A program made the translations under genes and the position numbers. The notes under the pieces were generated by a model, which was not told the DNA's origin, did not search any database, and was given only the letters and a program-made list of their open reading frames with translations. From positions 1 to 54,170 of the IMG/VR virus record IMGVR_UViG_3300030109_000164: DNA of 54,170 nt. One strand, given 5' to 3'. Each line of letters starts with the position of its first letter. The first letter of the stretch is position 1. Shown here piece after piece: positions 7,694-17,800 of the stretch. The stretch comes from a virus.

Positions 7694-7990
7694 ATGAGTA
7701 CCCCTGAAGGGAAAGTAAAACAGAAGTTAGACAAGGCATTGAAACAACTTGGTGTATGGTTTTACAGTCCACAAGCAGGGCCTTTTGGTAAAGCAGGCAT
7801 ACCTGATAGGGTAGCCATAGTGAGAGGAAGATTTGTAGGTATAGAATGCAAGGCTGATAAAAATAAAAAGCCGACTGCATTACAAACCAAAACAATGAAG
7901 GAGATAGAAATGAATGGTGGCAAATGTTTTTTAGTTTACGACAACCAAACTATACAAGAAGTTGTATTATATATTGAGGGCGAACAATGA
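7694..7990 (+). CDS. VRR-NUC domain nuclease
   Basis: 98 residues from ATG 7694, with AGGAG immediately upstream. An upstream TTG at 7649 is in frame but lies in the structured region and is not preferred. Motifs: GKAGIPDRV with Asp38, FVGIECKA with Glu51 and Lys53, and PTALQ with Gln64, the PD-(D/E)XK core of VRR-NUC proteins, which cleave branched DNA or act as small stand-alone nucleases in phages. It overlaps the helicase gene by four bases, which suggests the two work together in recombination or replication restart. Confidence 0.92.
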   Translation: MSTPEGKVKQKLDKALKQLGVWFYSPQAGPFGKAGIPDRVAIVRGRFVGIECKADKNKKPTALQTKTMKEIEMNGGKCFLVYDNQTIQEVVLYIEGEQ

Positions 7991-9537
7991 TTGTTATTGA
8001 ACAAGCAAAGGCTATTGCTCTCAAAGCAAAGCACCCTAATAAAATATTACAAACAATTCCTACGGCCCGCATGCTGAAGTATGACGGAGTAGAACTTGTT
8101 GTAGCACCCCACAAACTTGACGAAGTTAAAGTATTACGGAACTTAGGTTTCGAAGTACCTTCACCAATCTTACATTACTACGACTGGACAGGTCGTTTCA
8201 CACCATACGAACATCAGAGAATGACTTCAGCTTTCCTTACAATGCATAGAAGAGCATTAGTACTTAACGAGATAGGTACTGGTAAAACACAATCAGCATT
8301 GTGGGCATCAGATTATCTAATGCAGATAGGAAAGGTAAAGAAAGTTCTTATCATATCCCCCCTATCTACACTTGAAAGAGTATGGGGTGATAGTATCTTT
8401 ATGAATTTCCCAAACAGAACATCAGTAACTTTACATGGAACAAGTGCAAGAAGAAAGAAGTTACTTAAAACACAAGCAGACTTTTATATTATTAACCACG
8501 ATGGTTTCAATATTATATCTGATGATGCTGTCAATATGTTTGACCTTATTATTGTAGATGAATCTGCTGTGTTAAGAAACCCATCAACAAATAGATTTAG
8601 AACACTGAGGAAGTTTATGGACAAACATCCTACAAGTCGTTTGTGGTTGATGACTGGAACACCAACTCCTAATGACCCTACTGATGCTTGGGCATTAGCA
8701 AAGCTAGTCGATAGTCCATACTGTACTAAAACATATACTGCTTTTAAAGAGGCTGTGATGATGAAGATAGGACAGTGGAAGTGGATACCCAGACCTGAAT
8801 CAATAGCAACAGTAAAGCACATTCTGTATCCTGCTGTTAGGTATACAAGAGATGAATGCTTTGACCTACCTGATACAGTCTATCAAACAAGAAAGATAGA
8901 CCTCACCCCCGAACAGAAAAAACATTACGCAATAATGCTGAAACATTTTGTTACAGAACTTGAACAAGAAGGAACAATTACTGCTGTCAATGAAGCTGTA
9001 AAACTACAGAAGCTTGTACAGATAAGTTGTGGTGTAGTTTATGGAGATGATGGCAGACACATTCAACTTGATTGTTCACCACGAATTAAAGTTATTAAAG
9101 AGATTATAGAACAAGTTGGTAATAAGGTTATAGTTTTTGTTCCTTTAACTGGAACATTAAATATGTTGGAGAAAGAACTGTCAAAGGATTGGAATGTAGC
9201 AGTTGTTAATGGACAAGTATCTTCTTCAAAACGAAATGTTATATTTCACGATTTTCAAAACGAGAAGAATCCGCATGTATTAGTTGCTCACCCTGCAACT
9301 ATGGCACATGGTCTAACTCTTACCGCCGCATCTACTATTGTGTGGTATGGGCCAGTGACAAGCAACGAGCAATACATTCAAGCGAATGGTCGTATAGAAA
9401 GAATAGGTAAGAAACATGTTTCAAACATCATACACATTGAGTCAACAGACTTGGAGTATAGGATGTATGAAAGACTAAAGAATAAACAAAAACTACAAGG
9501 TCTTTTGTTAGACCTTATACAAAAGGAAACGAGGTAA
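7987..9537 (+). CDS. SNF2-like superfamily 2 DNA helicase/translocase
   Basis: 516 residues. LTPYEHQ-like Q motif (FTPYEHQRM, 71-79), Walker A NEIGTGKT (94-101), motif Ia ISPLSTLERVW, motif II DESA (191-194), motif III LMTGTPTPN (221-229), then a second RecA lobe with HPATMAHGLTLTAAS and ANGRIERIGK near the C-terminus as motifs V and VI. This is the stand-alone phage SNF2/DEAD-type enzyme found beside VRR-NUC. It probably remodels replication forks or displaces proteins. The ATG overlaps the VRR-NUC stop. Confidence 0.93.
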   Translation: MIVIEQAKAIALKAKHPNKILQTIPTARMLKYDGVELVVAPHKLDEVKVLRNLGFEVPSPILHYYDWTGRFTPYEHQRMTSAFLTMHRRALVLNEIGTGKTQSALWASDYLMQIGKVKKVLIISPLSTLERVWGDSIFMNFPNRTSVTLHGTSARRKKLLKTQADFYIINHDGFNIISDDAVNMFDLIIVDESAVLRNPSTNRFRTLRKFMDKHPTSRLWLMTGTPTPNDPTDAWALAKLVDSPYCTKTYTAFKEAVMMKIGQWKWIPRPESIATVKHILYPAVRYTRDECFDLPDTVYQTRKIDLTPEQKKHYAIMLKHFVTELEQEGTITAVNEAVKLQKLVQISCGVVYGDDGRHIQLDCSPRIKVIKEIIEQVGNKVIVFVPLTGTLNMLEKELSKDWNVAVVNGQVSSSKRNVIFHDFQNEKNPHVLVAHPATMAHGLTLTAASTIVWYGPVTSNEQYIQANGRIERIGKKHVSNIIHIESTDLEYRMYERLKNKQKLQGLLLDLIQKETR

Positions 9538-9539
9538 CT

Positions 9540-9947
9540 ATGGAACTAACTACAGATAAAGTTATTGCTACATACATTAAGTTGAGAGGACAGAAAGAAG
9601 TTATAGAATCTGAAGCTAAAGAAAAGGTTGCAGGTATCAAAGCTAATCTTCTTAAACTTGAGGCGTGGCTAAAAGACAAGATGGATGCAGAAGGGGAGAC
9701 TTCTAAAAAGACACCCTTTGGTACAGCCTTCATAACAACTACCGACTTTGCCCAAGTGGGAGATTGGGATGCAGTCTTAAACTTCATAAAGAATAATGAA
9801 GCATGGGATATGCTAGAGAAGAGAGTCAGTAAGACAGCAGTGCGTGGATATATAGACCACAACAAAGCTGTTCCCGATGGTGTCAATTATGGTACACGAA
9901 TAGATGTTAATGTTCGTAAACCAGTTAACAAAACGAGTGACAAATGA
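9540..9947 (+). CDS. Unknown phage protein, possible Gam-like or accessory replication protein
   Basis: 135 residues; start ATG 9540 with GAGGTAAC upstream. An N-terminal coiled-coil-like helical half (residues 5-50, rich in Lys and Glu) is followed by a compact domain containing TPFGTAFITTTDFAQVGDW and RGYIDHNKAVPDGVNY. I recall similar proteins beside single-strand binding proteins in other marine phages, and some resemble host-nuclease inhibitor Gam, but I cannot assign that firmly. It overlaps the next gene by four bases. Confidence 0.75.
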   Translation: MELTTDKVIATYIKLRGQKEVIESEAKEKVAGIKANLLKLEAWLKDKMDAEGETSKKTPFGTAFITTTDFAQVGDWDAVLNFIKNNEAWDMLEKRVSKTAVRGYIDHNKAVPDGVNYGTRIDVNVRKPVNKTSDK

Positions 9948-10630
9948 TTGCACCAAAAATCTCTATTAAAGGTTCACAGTTTCGTGTTGTGAATGGAGAA
10001 GAGGAGACCGTATTAGATAGTAGTATTAATGTGGTTATCGTTGGAGCAAACCCAAAACTTTCTAAGTCTTGGTACGCTGAAGACTGGTCTGAAGATAATC
10101 AATCTTCTACACCTGATTGCTACTCACTAGATGGTATACACCCTAGCAAGAATAGTCATGCTATCCAAAATGATATGTGTGTTTCTTGTCCTCAAAATGC
10201 TTGGGGTTCTAGGACTACACCAACTGGTAATAAAATAAAAGCATGTGTTGACCAAAAAAGATTGGCCGTTGTCTTAACAGAGGGCCCATTTCATCAGGCA
10301 TACTTACTACAAGTTACTCCTGCGTCTTTGAAAAACTTGAATGCTTATCAAAAAGAATTGTCCATGCGAGGTATTGCACCTGAGATAGTAAGGACAAGGG
10401 TAGAGTTTGATACACTATCATCTTTCCCGAAGCTACGATTTAGTTTTCGTGGATTCAATAATGATAAGAATCAAAAACTTATTGATGAACATTTAGGGAC
10501 TAAGAAGACTAGGATTGTCACAGGAGAACTTGCTATTGAAACAGGACAATCCACCCATTCATTTGATGACTTCGGTTTCATCGAAGAGGATGGTTTTATT
10601 AACAACGAACTAGGAGGTTCAAATGAATAA
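9944..10630 (+). CDS. Unknown phage protein with a cysteine cluster, next to SSB
   Basis: 228 residues. The segment CYSLDGIHP...MCVSCPQNAWGS...KACVDQKR has four cysteines in a CxxC-containing arrangement that could bind zinc. The rest is beta-rich with an acidic tail (FDDFGFIEEDGF), as often seen in single-strand DNA-associated proteins. It is translationally coupled to both neighbours (4- and 8-base overlaps). The family is widespread in phages with family A polymerases. Its role in DNA metabolism is inferred from position. Confidence 0.75.
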   Translation: MIAPKISIKGSQFRVVNGEEETVLDSSINVVIVGANPKLSKSWYAEDWSEDNQSSTPDCYSLDGIHPSKNSHAIQNDMCVSCPQNAWGSRTTPTGNKIKACVDQKRLAVVLTEGPFHQAYLLQVTPASLKNLNAYQKELSMRGIAPEIVRTRVEFDTLSSFPKLRFSFRGFNNDKNQKLIDEHLGTKKTRIVTGELAIETGQSTHSFDDFGFIEEDGFINNELGGSNE

Positions 10631-11348
10631 AACTTTTACAACCGCAAAAGGGATTGCGTACTACCCTTACATCAGTGCGCCAGACACTAAGTTTGATGAG
10701 CAAGGACACTATAAAGTTAACCTTTGTTTGTCAGAAGAAGATGCTAAACCAGTTATAGAACTTATAAAACAAAGTGTTGTTGAAGGTATCAAAGCTTTGA
10801 AGAAAGACAAACCTAATGCAGAAATCAAACAAGCACCCTTACCATTTAATAAAGAGGTAGATGATGATGGTAACCCTACAGGTAATGTCATTATTAAATT
10901 CAAATCTAAAGCCGCATATAAACCTGCTGTCTTTGATAGTAAAGGTAACATGATGACCAACTCTAATATATATGGTGGGTCAGAACTTAAGGTTAATGGT
11001 TCGTGTGCTTTTTTTCACACAGCTATGATTGGTGCAGGTGTATCAATCAGACTTAGAGCAGTACAAGTTATTCAATATGTAGAAGGTGCGAATGGTGCTA
11101 CTAAGTTTGGCTTCGAAGAAGTAGAAGGATTCACCATAGAGGAAGATGTTTCTATGAGTGAAGCAACTCCTGCTGCAGCTGCAGAGCCTGCTAAACCAAA
11201 GGTAGTACAAGCTATTAAACCTGCACAACAAGTAAAACCTGCGGCAGTACAGAAACCTGTTGAAGAACCAAAGGCGGCAAAGACTGTTAGTGGTGCTGAT
11301 GACTTGGCCGCAGAGATTGCTCAGTTAGTAGGAGATGTAGATGGCTAA
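10623..11348 (+). CDS. Single-stranded DNA-binding protein, T7 gp2.5-like
   Basis: 241 residues. The N-terminal two-thirds read as an OB-fold of the gp2.5 type (TTAKGIAYYPYISAPDTKFD, GHYKVNLCLSEEDA, NGSCAFFHTAMIGAGVSIRL), followed by a Pro/Ala/Lys-rich linker (about 175-220) and an acidic C-terminus DDLAAEIAQLVGDVDG, the usual hook by which phage SSBs contact polymerase and helicase. ATG 10623 has AGGAGG upstream. Position next to the primase-helicase fits. The assignment rests on fold pattern rather than strong motif identity. Confidence 0.8.
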   Translation: MNKTFTTAKGIAYYPYISAPDTKFDEQGHYKVNLCLSEEDAKPVIELIKQSVVEGIKALKKDKPNAEIKQAPLPFNKEVDDDGNPTGNVIIKFKSKAAYKPAVFDSKGNMMTNSNIYGGSELKVNGSCAFFHTAMIGAGVSIRLRAVQVIQYVEGANGATKFGFEEVEGFTIEEDVSMSEATPAAAAEPAKPKVVQAIKPAQQVKPAAVQKPVEEPKAAKTVSGADDLAAEIAQLVGDVDG

Positions 11349-11625
11349 TATACCACCACTTGATTTTAAAAAAGTGGAAGCCTTACGAAAGCATATGCTT
11401 TTAACTACAAGTAATATGTCAGAACTTCTTGGTGTGTCTCGTATGACTTACTATGGATGGGTTAAAGGAAAACAAATCCGTAAAAATAATGATAAGAAAG
11501 TACGAAGCACACTCAAAGATTTACTTGATATTATGACTGATGGGTGGCCTGCACCTGAAGTCATAGCTATGGAGCAGAGGTATAGATTCGAAAGGCTTCT
11601 TGAAGTTATAAACAAAACAGGGTAA
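11341..11625 (+). CDS. Small HTH DNA-binding protein
   Basis: 94 residues. LTTSNMSELLGVSRMTYYGWVKGKQIR (about 24-50) has the pattern of a helix-turn-helix: a helix with small residues, the turn Gly-Val-Ser, and a recognition helix. It overlaps the SSB gene by 8 bases and is followed by a strong hairpin, so it ends this transcription block or is the block's regulator. No oligomerisation domain is obvious. It could regulate early transcription or help load replication proteins. Confidence 0.8.
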   Translation: MANIPPLDFKKVEALRKHMLLTTSNMSELLGVSRMTYYGWVKGKQIRKNNDKKVRSTLKDLLDIMTDGWPAPEVIAMEQRYRFERLLEVINKTG

Positions 11626-11632
11626 TATAAAT

Positions 11633-11673
11633 TAAGAGGGAGTTCTATCCTTTAGCCGATTGTCTCCCTCTTA
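11633..11673 (+). terminator. Hairpin between the HTH gene and the primase gene
   Basis: TAAGAGGGAG at 11633-11642 is perfectly complementary to CTCCCTCTTA at 11664-11673, with a 21-base loop. No U-run follows, so it is not a classic intrinsic terminator. It may attenuate transcription, be an RNase III site, or protect mRNA ends. It occupies most of the 66-base gap. Confidence 0.5.
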
Positions 11674-11691
11674 CAACATAGGTAGGAGAAT

Positions 11692-14547
11692 ATGGACACG
11701 CTAGAATTTTTGAAGCGAGTCCTACCGATAGAAGGTTTCTATGTAACCACTGTCATTAACAAAGACGGAAGACGACAGGGTTTCTTTGATTCGGTAGAAG
11801 AACTTGCACAAGTATGTGAGAGGTTGGATAGCACAGGTAACAATACTTACTTTGCTATATCTTCTTTCTTACAAAAGGGTAACAGAAAACAAGATAATGT
11901 AAAAGCTACTAAGGTAGTAGCAATAGATGTAGATTGTGGTGAAGGTAAACCATATGCATCTTGGAAAGAAGGACTACAAGAACTAGGTAAATTTGTACAT
12001 ACAATGAGTTTACCTAAACCAATGATTATATATTCAGGTAATGGACTACATGTTTACTGGGTATTAACAGAAGAATTAGAACCACAAGATTGGAAACCGC
12101 TAGCCAATGCTATGAAACAAGCGGCATTAGATAAAGGATTTAAAATAGATGCAGGACTTACAGCTAACAGTGCATTGGTGTTAAGACCAGTTGGTACACA
12201 CAATCCAAAGAATGGTAATGAAGTAAAACTTTTAGTAGATGCAGAGCCAGTAGAAGTTTCTAGTCTAACAAAATCTCTATCATACTTCATTTCTCATACG
12301 GTGGATGATCTAACAAGTCGCACTTCTGACAACACGTTGTTAGAAAACTTAGTATCTAAACAAGAGTTCCCACCTGCTGTTGGTTCTGTTGTAGCTTCTA
12401 AATGTAAACAAATAGAATGGGCAATAGATAATCAAGACAAAGTAGATGAACCATTATGGTATGACCTTATAGGTGTTGCCGCTTTCTGTAATGATGCAGA
12501 GAAGACAGCAGTACAATGGAGTCAACGACACCCCAAGTTTGATTATCATGCTACAGTTAGTAAGTTAAAACACTGGAAAGAATCAGCTAGTGGCCCAACA
12601 ACTTGCGGTAAGTTTGATGTTGATAGGCCGGGCGGGTGTAAAGGATGTATATATAAAGGTAAGATAGGTTCACCTGCTAGGTTAGGTGTTCAATACCAAG
12701 AGGTATCATTATCAGCAGAAGCACCTGATGCTCAAGCTAATCAGATTCCAATACCAAAACCATTTAAAAGAACACAAGATGGTATAAAGATAACCATAGA
12801 TGATACAGATATAGACATTTGTAAGTTCGATATATACCCTGTTAGCTATGGGTTAGATGAATCACTAGGGTATGAAACAGTTAGATACCATTGGAATAGA
12901 CCGCATATGGGGTGGCAAGACCTTATATTAAGACAAGCATATTTAACAGAAGGCAATCGTGAATTTGCTACAGCTATAGCAGACCAAGGGATTGTGTTAT
13001 ATAACAAAAAACAAACGGAGTATTTTCAGCTTATGTTAAGAACTTATATGGATGAGTTAAGACAAATCCGTACCATGACTAACCTCTACTCAACTATGGG
13101 TTGGAAAGAAAAGAACACGGCATTTGTTTTAGGCGATACACTCTTGAAGCGTACAGCAGAAGGGGTAACAGAAGAATCAATTAGTCTTGCATCAGGTATA
13201 CAAAAACAAGGTGCAGACTTATATGGTAAGAAAGGTGATGCAGAACAGTGGGTAAATCTTACATCAGTATTACAGAAAGCTGATTTGAAATCACATATGT
13301 TTGCTTTAGGTGTTGGATTCTCAGCACCACTATATAATTTTACAGGTCTTAAAGGATTGACTGTATCTTTATATGGGCCAACTGGTGGAGGTAAAACACT
13401 AGCACAATACTGGGCGCAGTCTATCTATGGTAATCCTGACAAGCTACACTTTGCGGCTAAGTATACACAGAACAGCTTGTTCTCTAGACTTGGTACATAC
13501 GCTAACCTTCCGTTGACAATAGACGAAGTAACTATGATGAATGATAAAGAGGTAGGTGACTTCTGTTACTGGGTATCACAAGGTAGAGATAAAGCTAGAC
13601 TGAATCGTAATGCTGAAGAAAGAGATGCAAAGACATGGTCAACACCTGTAATGGTATCCACTAATAAATCTTTACAAAGTAAACTGATAGCTTCTGGTCT
13701 GGATACAGATGCACAAATGGCTCGTCTATTAGAACTTACTGTACCATCTGCACCTTTATTTACTAGAGGCTCTGAAGCAGGTCGTAAAATATATGAAGCT
13801 ATACATACTCATTATGGGCATGCAGGTAGACAGTATATTATAAACTTGTTGTCAATGGGTGAAGAAGGTATCCAGTCTGCTATAGCTGAAGCATCAGATA
13901 ACTTTCATAAGAAATATAAATCTAAGTTTAGTGGTGAAGAAAGATACTGGGAACAATCTATTATACTTGCAGACTTAGGTATGAAGCTAGCAGATGAATG
14001 GGGTTTAATTAAATTTGATTATACAAAAGCAACAGAGTGGGTACTAGCACAGATAGGTGCTATCCGTAGAACAGTACAAGAGAATCAAGTTGATTGTTTT
14101 GACCTTGTTGCTGAGTACATGGCTGACTGTGCAGATACTTCTGTAACTGTAATGCACACAGTAGGACAGAAGGCACAGCCTGATTTTGCTAGAATACCAA
14201 GAGGTGATATAAGAATTAGATTAGATGTATTCCGAAAGTCTCCAGCCGAAGTCTTTGATAAAGGTACAATGATGATTGATAGAACTCACTTTCGTAAATG
14301 GTTATCTGTACGAGGGGCCGATTACAAATCATTCAAACAGGAACTTGTTTTAGAGAGTGCGTTAGCTACACCGAGATCAGAGAAAGCGTCATTAGGCAAA
14401 GACACACCAATTAAACTAGCACAAACTTATGTTATAGGTTTTAATTTAACACACCCAAGATTCCAAAGTCTTCTTGAAAACGCAGATGTAGTAGCAGACG
14501 ATATGGCATACGGACAGTTACAGGTAGTGAAAGATAGAGAAGTTTGA
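11692..14547 (+). CDS. Primase-helicase: AEP-like primase plus DUF927-type ATPase
   Basis: 951 residues. The N-terminal part has an archaeo-eukaryotic-primase-like pair: AIDVD (Asp79, Asp81) and SGNGLHVYW (115-123, His120). A cysteine group TTCGKFDVDRPGGCKGC follows near residue 305-321 and may bind zinc. The centre has Walker A GPTGGGKT (562-569) and a Walker B-like LPLTIDEV, as in DUF927 helicases. It is probably the phage's replicative primase-helicase: no DnaB- or T7 gp4-type gene is present. GGAG lies upstream of ATG 11692. Confidence 0.9.
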   Translation: MDTLEFLKRVLPIEGFYVTTVINKDGRRQGFFDSVEELAQVCERLDSTGNNTYFAISSFLQKGNRKQDNVKATKVVAIDVDCGEGKPYASWKEGLQELGKFVHTMSLPKPMIIYSGNGLHVYWVLTEELEPQDWKPLANAMKQAALDKGFKIDAGLTANSALVLRPVGTHNPKNGNEVKLLVDAEPVEVSSLTKSLSYFISHTVDDLTSRTSDNTLLENLVSKQEFPPAVGSVVASKCKQIEWAIDNQDKVDEPLWYDLIGVAAFCNDAEKTAVQWSQRHPKFDYHATVSKLKHWKESASGPTTCGKFDVDRPGGCKGCIYKGKIGSPARLGVQYQEVSLSAEAPDAQANQIPIPKPFKRTQDGIKITIDDTDIDICKFDIYPVSYGLDESLGYETVRYHWNRPHMGWQDLILRQAYLTEGNREFATAIADQGIVLYNKKQTEYFQLMLRTYMDELRQIRTMTNLYSTMGWKEKNTAFVLGDTLLKRTAEGVTEESISLASGIQKQGADLYGKKGDAEQWVNLTSVLQKADLKSHMFALGVGFSAPLYNFTGLKGLTVSLYGPTGGGKTLAQYWAQSIYGNPDKLHFAAKYTQNSLFSRLGTYANLPLTIDEVTMMNDKEVGDFCYWVSQGRDKARLNRNAEERDAKTWSTPVMVSTNKSLQSKLIASGLDTDAQMARLLELTVPSAPLFTRGSEAGRKIYEAIHTHYGHAGRQYIINLLSMGEEGIQSAIAEASDNFHKKYKSKFSGEERYWEQSIILADLGMKLADEWGLIKFDYTKATEWVLAQIGAIRRTVQENQVDCFDLVAEYMADCADTSVTVMHTVGQKAQPDFARIPRGDIRIRLDVFRKSPAEVFDKGTMMIDRTHFRKWLSVRGADYKSFKQELVLESALATPRSEKASLGKDTPIKLAQTYVIGFNLTHPRFQSLLENADVVADDMAYGQLQVVKDREV

Positions 14548-14650
14548 TAAGATAAAAATTAAAGGAGGTAGGTATTTATATCTCAGGTTAGATACTGCTA
14601 GATATATATTTAGAACACCTCAAGAAATAAAACATATTAATAAAAAACTA

Positions 14651-14803
14651 ATGAGCGGTGATAGAGTTATGTCTAAAAGAAAAGCTTATTTAAAACGACA
14701 ACAGGAAATTCATGACTCTTTCATTAAAAAAAGAAACGCTAGGAAGCCCGTACAGAAGCGTAAGCGTAAGTCTAGGAAGGATACTAACCCCTTAATTTAT
14801 TAA
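14651..14803 (+). CDS. Small highly basic protein, start uncertain
   Basis: From ATG 14651 this gives 50 residues; an in-frame ATG at 14669 would give 44. The C-terminus is very rich in Lys/Arg (KKRNARKPVQKRKRKSRKD), suggesting nucleic acid or virion association. The same frame is open back to 14531 and reads like protein (KGGRYLYLRLDTARYIFR), and AAAGGAGG lies at 14561-14568, but no ATG, GTG or TTG follows it in frame. The true start may be non-canonical or mutated. It ends 8 bases before the stop of the convergent giant gene. Confidence 0.55.
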   Translation: MSGDRVMSKRKAYLKRQQEIHDSFIKKRNARKPVQKRKRKSRKDTNPLIY

Positions 14804-14811
14804 TAAACTCA

Positions 14812-17800
14812 CTAGTCTAGTTCAATACCCCATATCTCTGCCATCTCATCAATAGCATCACGGGATTGTTTTGGTGCAGTTTTTCTAAACCTTGCTGTTG
14901 CAATTCGTCTTGCGGCTTTATAAGATTTGTTTGCAGATTGTGTGAAGTTTCTAAAATAAAACTCTGAGTCTCTACCTACATTTTTATTATACTCATCTAC
15001 AAACTTTAGTACCCTACGCATCTCACCTCTATTATTTTCTAGTTTAGCTTTTACATAAGCCTGAATGTAATGTGCTTTCATAGATTTTACATACGCTTGA
15101 TTCTGTCTGCTAGCTCTTATAATGTCGTTTTGTATTGATACAGAGTATGGATAAAAACCTAACATTCTCCAGAACACTGTCCACCCACCAACTTCTTTTG
15201 TTAATACTGTGCCGTCTGCTTTAGTTATTCTTCCATCTTCCATATACTGAAGGCTATCGAATATTCCTCGTACAGCAGCTGATGGTGAGTCTCTTAGTAT
15301 AGTTCTAAATTCTGTTGTGTCATCTTTAAGTCCTATAGTCTCAGCTCCATAACGAGCAAGTTGCGTTCCTGTAGCAAACAGTCCTGCCATTCCTGAATAC
15401 ACTGGCCCTAAGAAATTTTTTGCTTCTTGCCAGTATTCACCTGAATTATTCTTAGCTTGAAATATACCAGTCATTGGAATTAAATCACCAAAGCCTAGTC
15501 TTGTAGAAAATGTAGCTCCAAGTGTAGGGTCAAGTCCTCCTCTTAAAACAAATGGTGACGCACCAGGAATGAAAGCATCAATAAGTTTAGCTGCTTCCTG
15601 CTCAACAGTTCCCATTTTAATACCAAACTTCTGTGCTAGTGTTTCAATTAAATCAGATAGGTCGTCAGCAAATGGTAGTCCTGATAAACCTGCAAGGAGA
15701 AACAGTGTAGTTAGCATATAAATTCTACCGCTCTTTGGTAAACCTTTCATTAACTCGACAGTAATAATAGGAAATTGTTTATACATAAAAATATATTGTG
15801 CTAAGTTTCCTCTAGCCATTTCAGGTCTGTTATACATAGCATATTCACCCTGTGATGTGTTTACTGCTTTTGTTGCAAATGTTATTGCGTTTTGTTGTAC
15901 AACCACCTGTTCATCTTTCAGAAGTTTATCGTACGCTTTACCTTCAAAATTAGTAGCTAATATTCTTTCTCGTTCTAATCTGTATGCCGCAAGAAATGTA
16001 GCTCGTCTGTTAAGCTGTTCCGTGTAAGAGAACATATACATCCATCCTTTAATAGCACCATTAAAATTATTACTAGCTCTACCACCTCTTGATGTTCCGA
16101 CTAATGCATTAAACTGTGCAGCTTGTAACACACCTGCACCTGTGGCTTCTAATAGAGCTTCAGCTTCATCTTGCTCAAACCTGGATTGTGCTAGTTCATC
16201 TTGGTTATTAGCTAGTTCATATACAGTATCATAGTTAGATAAACTTCCTCCTTTTACATCATATGTAGCTCGTGCTATTGCTGCAGCAGCAGTGGCTAAA
16301 CCAAATCCTCCGCCATATCCTCTTTCTTTATTATAAGTGCCTAGGTATGGGATTGCATGTGATGGTAAAGATATTAAGTTGATTCCAGCAGTAGCGATTG
16401 AACCACCAAGCTGTAACAACACAGCAGTTAATTTTAGTCTTGAACCTATTTCACCAGACAATGCATCTTCTGTTGAGTCTACAATACTGGCAGAGTCAGA
16501 ATAAAATTGAAGTAGTTTATTAGCTTCTTCTCTATATCTTTCACCTCTACCTTGATTGCGTATATAATCTTTGTTAGTTAAAGTTTCACCTCTTTCTGCT
16601 TTTGCTAAACCTTCCCTAGTCTTTGCTTCGTTAAAACCAGGCTGTCCTATATCAGCGGAATGACTATAAGAATATGCATATTGTTCATACTCTTTTATAG
16701 CAGCTTCTTTTTGTTCTTGAGTACCTTCTCTTGTAGCTTTTTCAAGTTGTTCTAGTCTATCAGGGTTACCTCTAAAAAAACCATCGTTATCTATTATATC
16801 ATTAAGCTGCCAAGTAAAGGTAACTTTTCCTGCAATATGCCCCATAGTTTCTAGATGTTCTGCAACACTTCGTACAACATCCTGATCCCACCCTGGGTTA
16901 CCTGTTTTTTCTAAACTGCTTCTAGCTCTGTCACTAACACCTGATAACGCAGTAATAACTCTAGCTCTTTCATCTATGCTAAGTCCAATATCTAACTTAC
17001 TAACAATAGACATAAACTCTGTAAGATTTAATGTGTTGGCAAGAGGTTGTGACTGTCTAGCTTCTGCTACCTCTGGTCTAATAAACACTGTAACATCTAA
17101 TCCATCTACGTCTTTCATATTATATCTACTTTCTTTACCCTCATCATCTCTTACAAATTTTTGATTTAATTCTGTTTGTATATCTACTGCGTCTTGCTTT
17201 GCTTCAGTTTGAAAATATGGTAATGCTCCAGCAAAGTTTGCTTGTAACTTAACAGCTTTATTAGTTTTTACATTATATGCCTGCATACGAACTTGGTATT
17301 TACCTCGTCTAGTAAATGGAACATAACCTGTCATCATAGTTCGTTTAGCTTGAAACTCTGCATTTACAATCTGTTGGTCATGTGCAAATAAGTTTAAGAT
17401 AGTATCAGTTACTTCAAAAGCTTCATTCTTTTTATATTTTATATTAGCTAAATTTGGTAAAGAATTAATAATGTCAGCAAGTTCAGGTCTTTGAAATTCT
17501 TTAGTTTCTTTAAACGATGGATTACCATTTTCATCTATGCTTCTACCTGCCCAATCGTCTAATTTTTCAGGTTTCCACAATGCTCTGTTTATTTCTTTTA
17601 TAAATCTTTGAGCTTCTTTTATTTGTGCTTTATTAGGAGTTCCGTCAGCGTTAGGTTTTTTTCTCATTATGTTAGTGTACTCTTCAATAATCCTGTTAAA
17701 AATTTGTACATCTTCACTTGTAGGAAGTCCGTTCTGTCCTGATATAGTTTGAATTTTTTGCATAGCTCCGGTTTTTTGTCCTACGGCAGCAAGTAAATTT

